From positions 1 to 6,906 of the forward strand of contig JAUWTR010000087.1 of assembly GCA_030614645.1 (NCBI GenBank): a DNA stretch of 6,906 bases, given 5' to 3'. This DNA comes from Candidatus Aminicenantota bacterium. GTDB taxonomy: Bacteria > Acidobacteriota > Aminicenantia > Aminicenantales > Aminicenantaceae. The position numbers were made by a program, and so were the translations under genes. Shown here piece by piece: positions 1-5,111 of this stretch (position 1 is its first letter; each line of letters starts with the position of its first letter). The notes beneath the pieces were generated by a model, which saw only the letters and a list, made by a program, of their open reading frames with translations, was not told the origin of the DNA and searched no databases.

Positions 1-1618
1 AAAAACGTTCCGGCAGAATGTCGTCACTCGGTTTTCGGCCGTTTCGCAGATTATAACGACGGGCAAGATGTGTTATTCGGGTTCCTAAATCCAGCAGGGA
101 ATCAGATGTATATTCGAATCCTGTTAAAGCATTCAAGATAGGAGCCAGTCTGTCCAAGCCAAAGGGCACAAAGTCACATATGATAAGACAGTTTCGGGCA
201 TTAATTGTATCCAATCCATCAGCGACCGCCTGCGGAATATCCTCTATCTTAAAATCAGGACCCGCCTCTGCTTCTGTCAGCCATAACCGGGTATGACTGG
301 CAAAATCCGCCACAGCCATGGCAACTCCCATTGTGAGAGAGCCTTTAGGGTTAACCCCAGATATCTCCATACCAAAAATATTTACAGCAAATTCCTCACT
401 ACTCTTCCCGATCTTCTGCGATGCTACCCTGCTCCCGTCACAAAAGATATTTCCGATTCCTTCGCGATAAGCCATTTTTTTCAGAAGCTCTCTTTGCGCT
501 TCCGCATTTCCCCACTTTAATTTTAATCCTTCCCAGTTTTCCACAAGGCCCTTTTCATAACATTCCATGGCAAAGGAGCAAGTAACTCCGGCACTGATGG
601 TGTCCATCCCCAGGTCGTCACAGATCTCATTGGCAAAGGTCAAGTCTTTTGCATCCGATATCTCACATCCTGAGCCTAAAAATGCTGCTGTTTCATATTC
701 AGGACCTTCTATTTCATGTCCGTCCCACCTAGCGATCTTGGAACATTGAATGGCACAGCTGAAGCAGCCGGTATCCTCCCAATTGAGCTCCTCCCGGCAG
801 GTTTCAGAAGAGATCCCCTCAAAATCTTTAAACTGGACTTTCTGAAAATTCCGGGTAGGAAGAAACTCATACTCCTGCCCGCTGCGCACACATTTCATAG
901 TTCCTTTCTGCCGACGGAATTTAATCCCCTCATCGGCTAAGATGTCCCTGGTCAGTTTTCGATTCAGTTTCAGAAACTTTTCTTTGTCAATATAATCTAT
1001 GGGATTATTCCCGTCCAGGACGATCGCTTTTAATTTTTTAGAGCCCATTACAGCTCCGACCCCTCCTCTTCCATACTGACGGTATTTATCCACACAGATA
1101 CAGGCTATCTTGGAAAGATTCTCACCAGCCGGACCAATGCAGGCAACATGGGGATTTTTCCCGGGATGTTTTTTTGCCAGCTCATCATTAGTAAAAAATG
1201 TTCCCTTACCCCAGAATTCAGCTGCATCTTTGATCTCTGCTGCCATGTCAGTAATATAAATATAGACAGGTTTTTCAGCCTTACCTGTTACTATTAAATA
1301 ATCATATCCGGCTGCTTTAAGTCGGGGGCCAAAGTTTCCTCCGCAGTGGGAATCATGAATGGAACCGGTCAGGGGGGAACGGGTCACAAGACAGGTGCGG
1401 GCACTGGTCTGGAGGGGAGTACCGGTAAAAGGACCGTTTACAAAAATCAGGGGATTATCCGGCCCTAAAGGCTGCGGGTTCGGGGCTATCTTCTCCAACA
1501 GAGCAAATCCCAGCCCCTTACCTCCGATATATTTCTCGAGTAAAGATTTATCGGTATCCCCGATCTCAATTTTCCCGGATGTAAGGTCAACCTGGATCCA
1601 TTTTCCCGAATACGACAT
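1..1618 (-). CDS. aor: Aldehyde:ferredoxin oxidoreductase (tungstopterin enzyme), C-terminus cut by window edge
   Basis: The enzyme oxidises aldehydes to carboxylic acids in the cytoplasm and passes electrons to ferredoxin, using a bis-pterin tungsten (or molybdenum) cofactor and one [4Fe-4S] cluster. My reverse-strand reading is open for 539 codons; the family is about 600 residues, so roughly 60 are missing. Visible features: IGGKGLG near residues 31-37; GPAGEN and GRGGVGAVMGSK (about 183-194) of the N-terminal cofactor-binding domain; cluster ligands C285-x2-C288-x3-C292; pterin motif DDLGMD at 334-339; GPEYE at 306-309; H442 in the SHTR segment; and a likely fourth cluster cysteine, C481, in CLIIC. 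Compared with the Pyrococcus furiosus enzyme (C288, C291, C295, C494 from memory) the spacing agrees. The Asp of the second pterin motif appears to be Asn476. The start is ATG 1618 behind AAGGAGG (1624-1630); an ATG at 1622 is in another frame and stops early. The aldehyde substrate cannot be told from sequence. Confidence 0.96.
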   Translation of the reverse strand, partial: MSYSGKWIQVDLTSGKIEIGDTDKSLLEKYIGGKGLGFALLEKIAPNPQPLGPDNPLIFVNGPFTGTPLQTSARTCLVTRSPLTGSIHDSHCGGNFGPRLKAAGYDYLIVTGKAEKPVYIYITDMAAEIKDAAEFWGKGTFFTNDELAKKHPGKNPHVACIGPAGENLSKIACICVDKYRQYGRGGVGAVMGSKKLKAIVLDGNNPIDYIDKEKFLKLNRKLTRDILADEGIKFRRQKGTMKCVRSGQEYEFLPTRNFQKVQFKDFEGISSETCREELNWEDTGCFSCAIQCSKIARWDGHEIEGPEYETAAFLGSGCEISDAKDLTFANEICDDLGMDTISAGVTCSFAMECYEKGLVENWEGLKLKWGNAEAQRELLKKMAYREGIGNIFCDGSRVASQKIGKSSEEFAVNIFGMEISGVNPKGSLTMGVAMAVADFASHTRLWLTEAEAGPDFKIEDIPQAVADGLDTINARNCLIICDFVPFGLDRLAPILNALTGFEYTSDSLLDLGTRITHLARRYNLRNGRKPSDDILPERF

Positions 1619-1705
1619 TCATGCCTCCTTCCAATCGCGGGCAAAAAGCCCTGGATGATAGCCTCATTTTCTTAAGCGAGTTCTCAAATAAAGAGCTAAT
1701 AAAAG

Positions 1706-1732
1706 ATTATATTATAGAAATCACCTCGTCAA
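1706..1732 (-). promoter_or_regulatory. Putative sigma-A promoter of the aldehyde oxidoreductase gene
   Basis: On the minus strand TTGACG (1727-1732) lies 15 bases ahead of TATAAT (1706-1711). A second, overlapping TATAAT sits at 1711-1716 but is too close to this -35. The 15-base spacer is shorter than the ideal 17. Transcription would begin near 1699 and give a leader of about 80 bases before ATG 1618. That leader has a small hairpin, GGGC-TTTTT-GCCC (1639-1651), just upstream of the ribosome binding site. The promoter call is inferred from hexamer matches and position only. Confidence 0.55.
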
Positions 1733-1812
1733 GTCTGAAGAAAATCTGCAGTCCCCGCATTTTTTAAACTCATATAGATGTAGAGCCTGGACACTGGTAA
1801 GTCCCTACGAAA

Positions 1813-1850
1813 GACAGGGATTTCCCCCAGCGGGGAAATCCCTTCCTGTC
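1813..1850. repeat. Inverted repeat A: 11-base perfect stem
   Basis: GGGATTTCCCC (1817-1827) and GGGGAAATCCC (1832-1842) are exact reverse complements around a four-base CAGC loop. The stem can be lengthened by GACA (1813-1816) pairing with TGTC (1847-1850) across a four-base TTCC bulge. A competing five-base hairpin, TCCCT (1802-1806) with AGGGA (1816-1820), would exclude the long stem. No T-run follows on either strand, so it does not look like an intrinsic terminator. Confidence 0.85.
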
Positions 1851-1853
1851 CTC

Positions 1854-1899
1854 ACAACGCTCTCCTCGAGATTCTCTCGAGGAACCATGCCCGCGTTGT
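1854..1899. repeat. Inverted repeat B: nested two-tier hairpin
   Basis: The outer arms ACAACGC (1854-1860) and GCGTTGT (1893-1899) enclose inner arms TCCTCGAG (1863-1870) and CTCGAGGA (1876-1883) around an ATTCT loop. Both tiers pair perfectly. The nested arrangement resembles a folded RNA or a cruciform-forming repeat rather than random sequence. Confidence 0.75.
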
Positions 1900-1902
1900 T
1901 CC

Positions 1903-1937
1903 GGATGGCTTTCTCCGGGATTTACCCGTTTCCATCC
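1903..1937. repeat. Inverted repeat C: nested hairpin
   Basis: The outer arms GGATGG (1903-1908) and CCATCC (1932-1937) enclose CGGG (1916-1919) and CCCG (1925-1928) around an ATTTA loop. The arms are short, so this is weaker than repeats A and B, but it starts three bases after B ends. Confidence 0.55.
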
Positions 1938-1970
1938 TGGTTATTCTCCTGGACTATTCACGAGTCGAGG

Positions 1971-2048
1971 TTACCGCAGATATGAGGCGCAGGGGATGAA
2001 GCTGTGGTCTTTCACCGCGAATCGGCTGTAACGAATCCGCTGCGGTAA
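1971..2048. repeat. Inverted repeat D: long-range 9-base pairing
   Basis: TTACCGCAG (1971-1979) and CTGCGGTAA (2040-2048) are exact reverse complements 60 bases apart. Inside them a smaller possible stem, GTGGT-CTTTC-ACCGC (about 2003-2017, one G-T pair), could form. A perfect 9-base match closing a domain of this size suits a multi-branch RNA fold, though a single match of this length can arise by chance. Confidence 0.6.
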
Positions 2049-2152
2049 GATCGGCTTGCCTGTAAGGGAAAATATGGATGTATTAAATAAAAGTCATAAC
2101 AAGAAAAAAACATAAGAATCATACACTTAATGAATAACATATTTTATAAAGT

Positions 2153-2201
2153 GTTAATCATGTTAAATATGTATGGTGTGCATACATATTGTATGAATAA
2201 C
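2153..2201. repeat. Perfect 10-base inverted repeat within a longer imperfect dyad
   Basis: AATATGTATG (2166-2175) and CATACATATT (2181-2190) are exact reverse complements around a GTGTG loop. Farther out, GTTAATCAT (2153-2161) matches the complement of ATGAATAAC (2193-2201) at eight of nine positions, so the symmetry spans about 49 bases. A direct copy of ATGAATAAC also lies at 2130-2138. The dyad is about 90 bases upstream of the operon's -35 box. It could be a binding site for a dimeric regulator or the scar of an element. It lacks the GC-rich stem and T-run of a terminator. Confidence 0.65.
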
Positions 2202-2288
2202 CAGGATCCGCAAGCGCCGAGAAAAACGAAGAGGAATGGCGATAAAAAATCTGAAGCGAGCACAAGCCACACCTGAATTTCATGTTTA

Positions 2289-2316
2289 TTGACAAAGGAA
2301 AGCAAGATGTTATAAT
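2289..2316 (+). promoter_or_regulatory. Strong sigma-A promoter of the yceD-rpmF-plsX-fab operon
   Basis: TTGACA (2289-2294) and TATAAT (2311-2316) both match the consensus exactly, with a 16-base spacer. Transcription should begin near 2322-2324, only about 20 bases before the yceD start, so there is little room for a leader riboswitch or attenuator. Perfect hexamers fit steady high expression of ribosome and lipid genes. I see no palindrome resembling the FapR operator around it. Confidence 0.85.
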
Positions 2317-2341
2317 AGGGTAACTTTTTTTGAGGTATAAG

Positions 2342-2860
2342 ATGTTAATTGAAATAGATAGTTTGCCCGAGGAAGGGCTCAAGGTTAGCAAAAAATACGA
2401 ATTTATTTCTGCTGAACTGTTGGAAGAAGATGCTGAGTTTCTGAATCCGGTTCACACGGATGTTTTTATTAAAAAAATTGGAGACGAAATATTTCTTAAA
2501 GGCGTGATCAAGACTTGTATTAGCTTGACATGCTGTCGCTGCTTGTCCTCTTTTGATTTTAAGATTGATTCTGGATTTGACCTTGTCTATTTTCCTGAAG
2601 AGGTGGACATCAGTAATGAGCAGTTGGATGAAGAAGAGGCAACGAAATTATTTTATTATAGCCGCAAGATGGACTTAAAAAAAATTATCATGGAGCAGTT
2701 GAATTTTGCCTTCCCGGTAAGGCCTTTGTGCTCGCCTGATTGTCAGGGAATCTGTCCTGTATGTGGCAATATTTTCATAGAAGGAAAATGTTCTTGCGTG
2801 GCTAATGAAACTGACCTGCGCTTGGATAAATTTAAGATATTTTCAAGAGATAAGAGATAA
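2342..2860 (+). CDS. yceD: YceD/DUF177 family protein (23S rRNA accumulation factor family)
   Basis: The family is linked to large-subunit rRNA accumulation and is nearly always encoded next to rpmF; its biochemical role is not well defined. The protein has 172 residues, a usual length. An acidic N-terminal half leads to a cysteine cluster at C59, C64, C65 and C67 (CxRCL-type motif), then a C-terminal metal-binding-like region with C130-x3-C134-x3-C138-x2-C141 and a final C150/C152 pair. This PLC-DC-GxCPxCG pattern is the family hallmark. I chose ATG 2342, six bases after GAGG (2332-2335); an in-frame TTG at 2330 would add four residues but overlaps that ribosome binding site. It is the first gene of the operon, and its stop codon directly abuts the rpmF start. 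Confidence 0.92.
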   Translation: MLIEIDSLPEEGLKVSKKYEFISAELLEEDAEFLNPVHTDVFIKKIGDEIFLKGVIKTCISLTCCRCLSSFDFKIDSGFDLVYFPEEVDISNEQLDEEEATKLFYYSRKMDLKKIIMEQLNFAFPVRPLCSPDCQGICPVCGNIFIEGKCSCVANETDLRLDKFKIFSRDKR

Positions 2861-3043
2861 ATGGCTAATCCAAAAAGAAAACACTCTCATTCAAGAACAA
2901 CGAAACGAAGGGCACATCATGCCCTGGAGGTCCCTTCCCTATCCTTGTGTCCCAATTGCGGAAATCCAAAGCTGCCGCATCGAGCTTGTCCTGACTGCGG
3001 ATATTATAAGGAGCGCCAGGTACAAGAAGGGAGAGAAGAATAA
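2861..3043 (+). CDS. rpmF: 50S ribosomal protein L32
   Basis: L32 is a small protein of the large ribosomal subunit. The 60-residue product is complete and of family-typical length. It opens with the conserved MANPKRKHSHSRT type start, is very basic, and contains a zinc ribbon with C30-x2-C33 and C43-x2-C46, so it is the zinc-binding form rather than the cysteine-free form some bacteria carry. The start codon follows the yceD stop without any gap and has no clear Shine-Dalgarno site, which suggests translation coupled to yceD. The next gene begins 13 bases after its stop. Confidence 0.98.
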   Translation: MANPKRKHSHSRTTKRRAHHALEVPSLSLCPNCGNPKLPHRACPDCGYYKERQVQEGREE

Positions 3044-3056
3044 ATCCGAGGCATGT

Positions 3057-4070
3057 ATGAAAGTCGCTGTTGATGCCATGGGAGGAGACTTCGGTCCGGA
3101 AGTAATTATAGCTGGAGCTGTAGCTGCTTCCCGGGAATTTGACTTGGACATAGTCCTGGTGGGCAATGAATCGATTATTCAAGATGCTATCAACAAATTT
3201 GATCTTAACAACGCCAGGGTCGGCATTGTAAATGCCTCAGAGGCCATTGGAATGGGAGAAGGATTGCTTTCCTTTAGGAAGAAGAAAAAATCATCTATCC
3301 TGGTCGGCACACAACTCATTAAAGACAGAGAAGCTGATGCTTTTGTCAGCACCGGAAATACAGGAGCGGTCGTCTATATTTCCAGAAAAGTACTGGGAGC
3401 CTTAGATGGAGTCGAAAGGCCGGCTTTGTCTTTATTGGTTCCCTCTTTAAAAGGCAAAACTCTCCTAACAGATGTTGGCGCTAATGTTAACTGTAAGCCT
3501 CAGCACCTTGTGCAGTTTGCTATTATGGGCCATATATTTATGGAAAATGTCATGGATATAATAAAACCCAGGGTTGCGCTTATGAGCATTGGTGAAGAAG
3601 GAGGGAAAGGCAATGACCTTACCAGGGAAGTATATGCAAGATTGGAAGCTTCCCATTTAAATTTTGTTGGGAATGTTGAAGGAAAAGATATATACTCTGG
3701 GAAAGCTGATGTTATTATTAGTGACGGATTCACTGGAAATATTGCTTTAAAAACTACCGAAGGAGTATTTGATAACTTTGCCCGCATGGCTCGTACTGAG
3801 ATCATGAAGAATATATTTGCCAAGATCGGATTTTTGTTGATGAAAAGGCATTTAAAAAAAGTATATAAAAAAATCGATTACGCAGAGTATGGCGGAGCGC
3901 ATCTTCTCGGATTAAATGGCGTGTGCATTATTGGACATGGCCGCTCAAATCCTGTTGCAGTAAAAAATGCGGTCAAAATGGCTCGGGATTATGTTGCAAA
4001 CAAGATTCAGGAAAAAATTCAGAATGAAATGTTAAAATTTAAGCCTGCTTTTATTAACCAAAAAGGATAA
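3057..4070 (+). CDS. plsX: Phosphate acyltransferase PlsX
   Basis: PlsX converts acyl-ACP and phosphate into acyl-phosphate, the donor used by membrane acyltransferase PlsY to start phospholipid synthesis. The 337-residue protein matches family length. It starts with the hallmark MKVAVDAMGGD, then shows the RKKKKSSI segment, VSTGNTGA, DVGANVNCKPQHL, the IGEEGGKG loop, GNVEGKD, DGFTGN and YGGAHLLG before IIGHG. I chose ATG 3057 because the hallmark sequence begins there and GAGG (3048-3051) lies five bases upstream. The same frame is open back to 2805, but that part only reads yceD and rpmF out of frame. The stop codon shares one base with the fabG start. The fapR gene often found beside plsX in Firmicutes is not present. 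Confidence 0.97.
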   Translation: MKVAVDAMGGDFGPEVIIAGAVAASREFDLDIVLVGNESIIQDAINKFDLNNARVGIVNASEAIGMGEGLLSFRKKKKSSILVGTQLIKDREADAFVSTGNTGAVVYISRKVLGALDGVERPALSLLVPSLKGKTLLTDVGANVNCKPQHLVQFAIMGHIFMENVMDIIKPRVALMSIGEEGGKGNDLTREVYARLEASHLNFVGNVEGKDIYSGKADVIISDGFTGNIALKTTEGVFDNFARMARTEIMKNIFAKIGFLLMKRHLKKVYKKIDYAEYGGAHLLGLNGVCIIGHGRSNPVAVKNAVKMARDYVANKIQEKIQNEMLKFKPAFINQKG

Positions 4071-4810
4071 TGGAATTTAAAGGAAAAACGTCTCTTGTAA
4101 CTGGGGCATCGCAGGGAATTGGCGAAACAATAGCCCTTGAACTCTCAAAAGGTGGGGCAGAGGTCCTCATGCTGGATGTTCAAAAAGAAAAAGTGGAAGA
4201 TGCAGCTGAAAAGATACGGGAACGAGGAGGCAAAGCTGCTGCCTATTATGCTGATGTTTCTAACATGGAACAAATATCTGAAGTCGTAAAAAGGATGATT
4301 CAGAAGCACGAGCAGATTCATCATGTGGTTAACAATGCTGGGATAACACGGGACAATCTCTTAATGCGGATGAAAGAAGAAGAATGGGATTCTGTTCTAG
4401 CTGTCAATCTTAAGGGAGTGTTTAATATATCCAAAGCTGTTATCAGGCACATGATGGGTAAGAGATATGGGCGCATCGTAAATGTATCCTCAGTTGTCGG
4501 CTTGATGGGGAATGCCGGTCAAGCTAATTATTCAGCCTCCAAGGCTGGAGTCATTGGATTTACAAAATCACTCGCCCGGGAGGTTGCATCAAGAGGGATT
4601 ACTGTAAATGCAGTAGCTCCGGGATATATTGCAACTGCTATGACAAAAAATCTTCCGGATGCTGTTAAGATAAAATTTGAGGATATCATTCCTATGAAAA
4701 AATTTGGCCAACCGGAGGATGTTGCTAATGCTGTCAGGTTCTTATTGTCTGATAGAGCAGCCTATATAACCGGACAGGTTTTGGGTATAAATGGTGGAAT
4801 GCTTATGTAG
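4070..4810 (+). CDS. fabG: 3-oxoacyl-[ACP] reductase FabG
   Basis: FabG reduces 3-oxoacyl-ACP to 3-hydroxyacyl-ACP with NADPH, the first reduction in each elongation round of type II fatty acid synthesis. It is a 246-residue short-chain dehydrogenase of standard length. Visible motifs are the nucleotide-binding TGASQGIG (11-18), NNAG after the fourth strand, and the catalytic set N113, S141, Y154 and K158 in the YSASK segment. The C-terminal INGGMLM tail is typical of FabG. The ATG overlaps the plsX stop by one base (TAATG), which points to translational coupling; AAGGA lies very close upstream. Short-chain dehydrogenases are numerous, but the position between plsX and acpP makes FabG the clear choice. 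Confidence 0.96.
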   Translation: MEFKGKTSLVTGASQGIGETIALELSKGGAEVLMLDVQKEKVEDAAEKIRERGGKAAAYYADVSNMEQISEVVKRMIQKHEQIHHVVNNAGITRDNLLMRMKEEEWDSVLAVNLKGVFNISKAVIRHMMGKRYGRIVNVSSVVGLMGNAGQANYSASKAGVIGFTKSLAREVASRGITVNAVAPGYIATAMTKNLPDAVKIKFEDIIPMKKFGQPEDVANAVRFLLSDRAAYITGQVLGINGGMLM

Positions 4811-4828
4811 CTTCTGCTTGAATATAAT
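4800..4828 (+). promoter_or_regulatory. Weak possible internal promoter ahead of acpP
   Basis: TATAAT (4823-4828) lies in the 44-base gap between fabG and acpP, about 27 bases before the acpP start. The matching -35 position (TGCTTA, 4800-4805, 17-base spacer) agrees poorly with TTGACA. In an AT-rich gap such a -10 match may be chance. It is listed because acyl carrier protein is needed in far larger amounts than its enzymes and is transcribed separately in some bacteria. Confidence 0.2.
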
Positions 4829-4854
4829 TTCAAATTTAAATCAAGGAGGGAATA

Positions 4855-5097
4855 ATGAACAAAGACGAACTTTTTGCCAAAATTAAATCAATTGTAGCGG
4901 ACAAGCTTAGTATAAGTGAGGACCAGATTACAGAAGAGGCTTCTTTTATTGATGATTTAGGTGCGGATTCTCTGGATACGGTTGAATTAGTCATGGCTCT
5001 TGAGGATGAATTCGATCTTGATATTCCTGATGATGAGGCGGAGAAACTTACTACGGTCAGTAAAGCTATAGAGTATGTTTTAAACAACGTTACATAA
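4855..5097 (+). CDS. acpP: Acyl carrier protein
   Basis: This small acidic protein carries growing fatty acyl chains on a 4'-phosphopantetheine arm during synthesis and hands them to FabF, FabG and PlsX. The 80-residue product has the expected length. The attachment site is Ser39 in the invariant [16 protein letters not shown] segment, which begins helix II, and the protein is strongly acidic throughout. The start is ATG 4855, preceded by AAGGAGG (4843-4849), among the strongest ribosome binding sites in the window and in keeping with high demand for the product. The neighbouring genes on both sides are fatty acid synthesis enzymes, so this is the primary ACP and not a specialised polyketide or peptide carrier. 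Confidence 0.98.
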   Translation: MNKDELFAKIKSIVADKLSISEDQITEEASFIDDLGADSLDTVELVMALEDEFDLDIPDDEAEKLTTVSKAIEYVLNNVT

Positions 5098-5111
5098 CCA
5101 AACCCTTGATT

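Larger units (their letters stand above)
1783..2071. other. GC-rich, inverted-repeat-rich block of unknown nature (possible small inserted element or structured RNA)
   Basis: This 289-base block is much richer in G and C than the AT-rich DNA around it and carries at least four inverted-repeat structures, listed separately. It is bracketed by ATATAGATGTA (1772-1782) and ATATGGATGTA (2072-2082), identical at 10 of 11 positions, which could be a target-site duplication. Neither strand has a convincing coding frame; the minus strand shows only short pieces broken by stops. No clear terminal inverted repeats join the two ends. It could be a non-autonomous or decayed mobile element, a structured transcript, or a chance arrangement; the sequence alone does not decide. 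Confidence 0.4.
1619..2341. other. Divergent intergenic region, no protein gene seen
   Basis: About 720 bases separate the minus-strand oxidoreductase from the plus-strand yceD operon. From left to right it holds the oxidoreductase leader and promoter, a GC-rich inverted-repeat block (1783-2071), an AT-rich stretch with a 10-base inverted repeat (2166-2190) and the operon promoter (2289-2316). By hand count row 1801-1860 is 35/60 GC and row 2101-2160 is 11/60, so composition changes sharply. Short open frames here lack ribosome binding sites or recognisable protein features. I see no tRNA, T-box or known riboswitch core, and no hairpin followed by a T-run. Confidence 0.7.

Noticed and set aside
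293..1658. Several plus-strand open frames opposite the oxidoreductase
   Set aside because: They lie antisense to an unbroken, motif-rich 539-codon gene and encode nothing recognisable.
1813..1850. Inverted repeat A as an intrinsic terminator
   Set aside because: The stem is long and GC-rich, but neither strand has a T-run after it, and no gene on either strand ends nearby.
1850..2070. Short minus-strand peptide frames inside the GC-rich block, including a 27-codon frame starting at an ATG near 1935
   Set aside because: They are short, interrupted by stops and resemble no family I know; the hairpin arms themselves account for the basic-residue-rich translation.
1783..2071. Group II intron, T-box or known riboswitch
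   Set aside because: I could not find an intron domain V hairpin, a T-box antiterminator sequence or a familiar riboswitch core. A covariance-model scan would be the decisive test.
2240..2341. FapR operator at the operon promoter
   Set aside because: No palindrome resembling the known FapR site overlaps or follows the promoter, and fapR is not in the window.
2158..2391. Minus-strand 77-codon frame over the operon promoter
   Set aside because: It overlaps the promoter, the dyad and the start of yceD, and no family features are seen.
2805..3056. Upstream in-frame extension of plsX by 84 codons
   Set aside because: It runs through the end of yceD and all of rpmF in another frame, and the PlsX hallmark sequence begins exactly at ATG 3057 behind a ribosome binding site.
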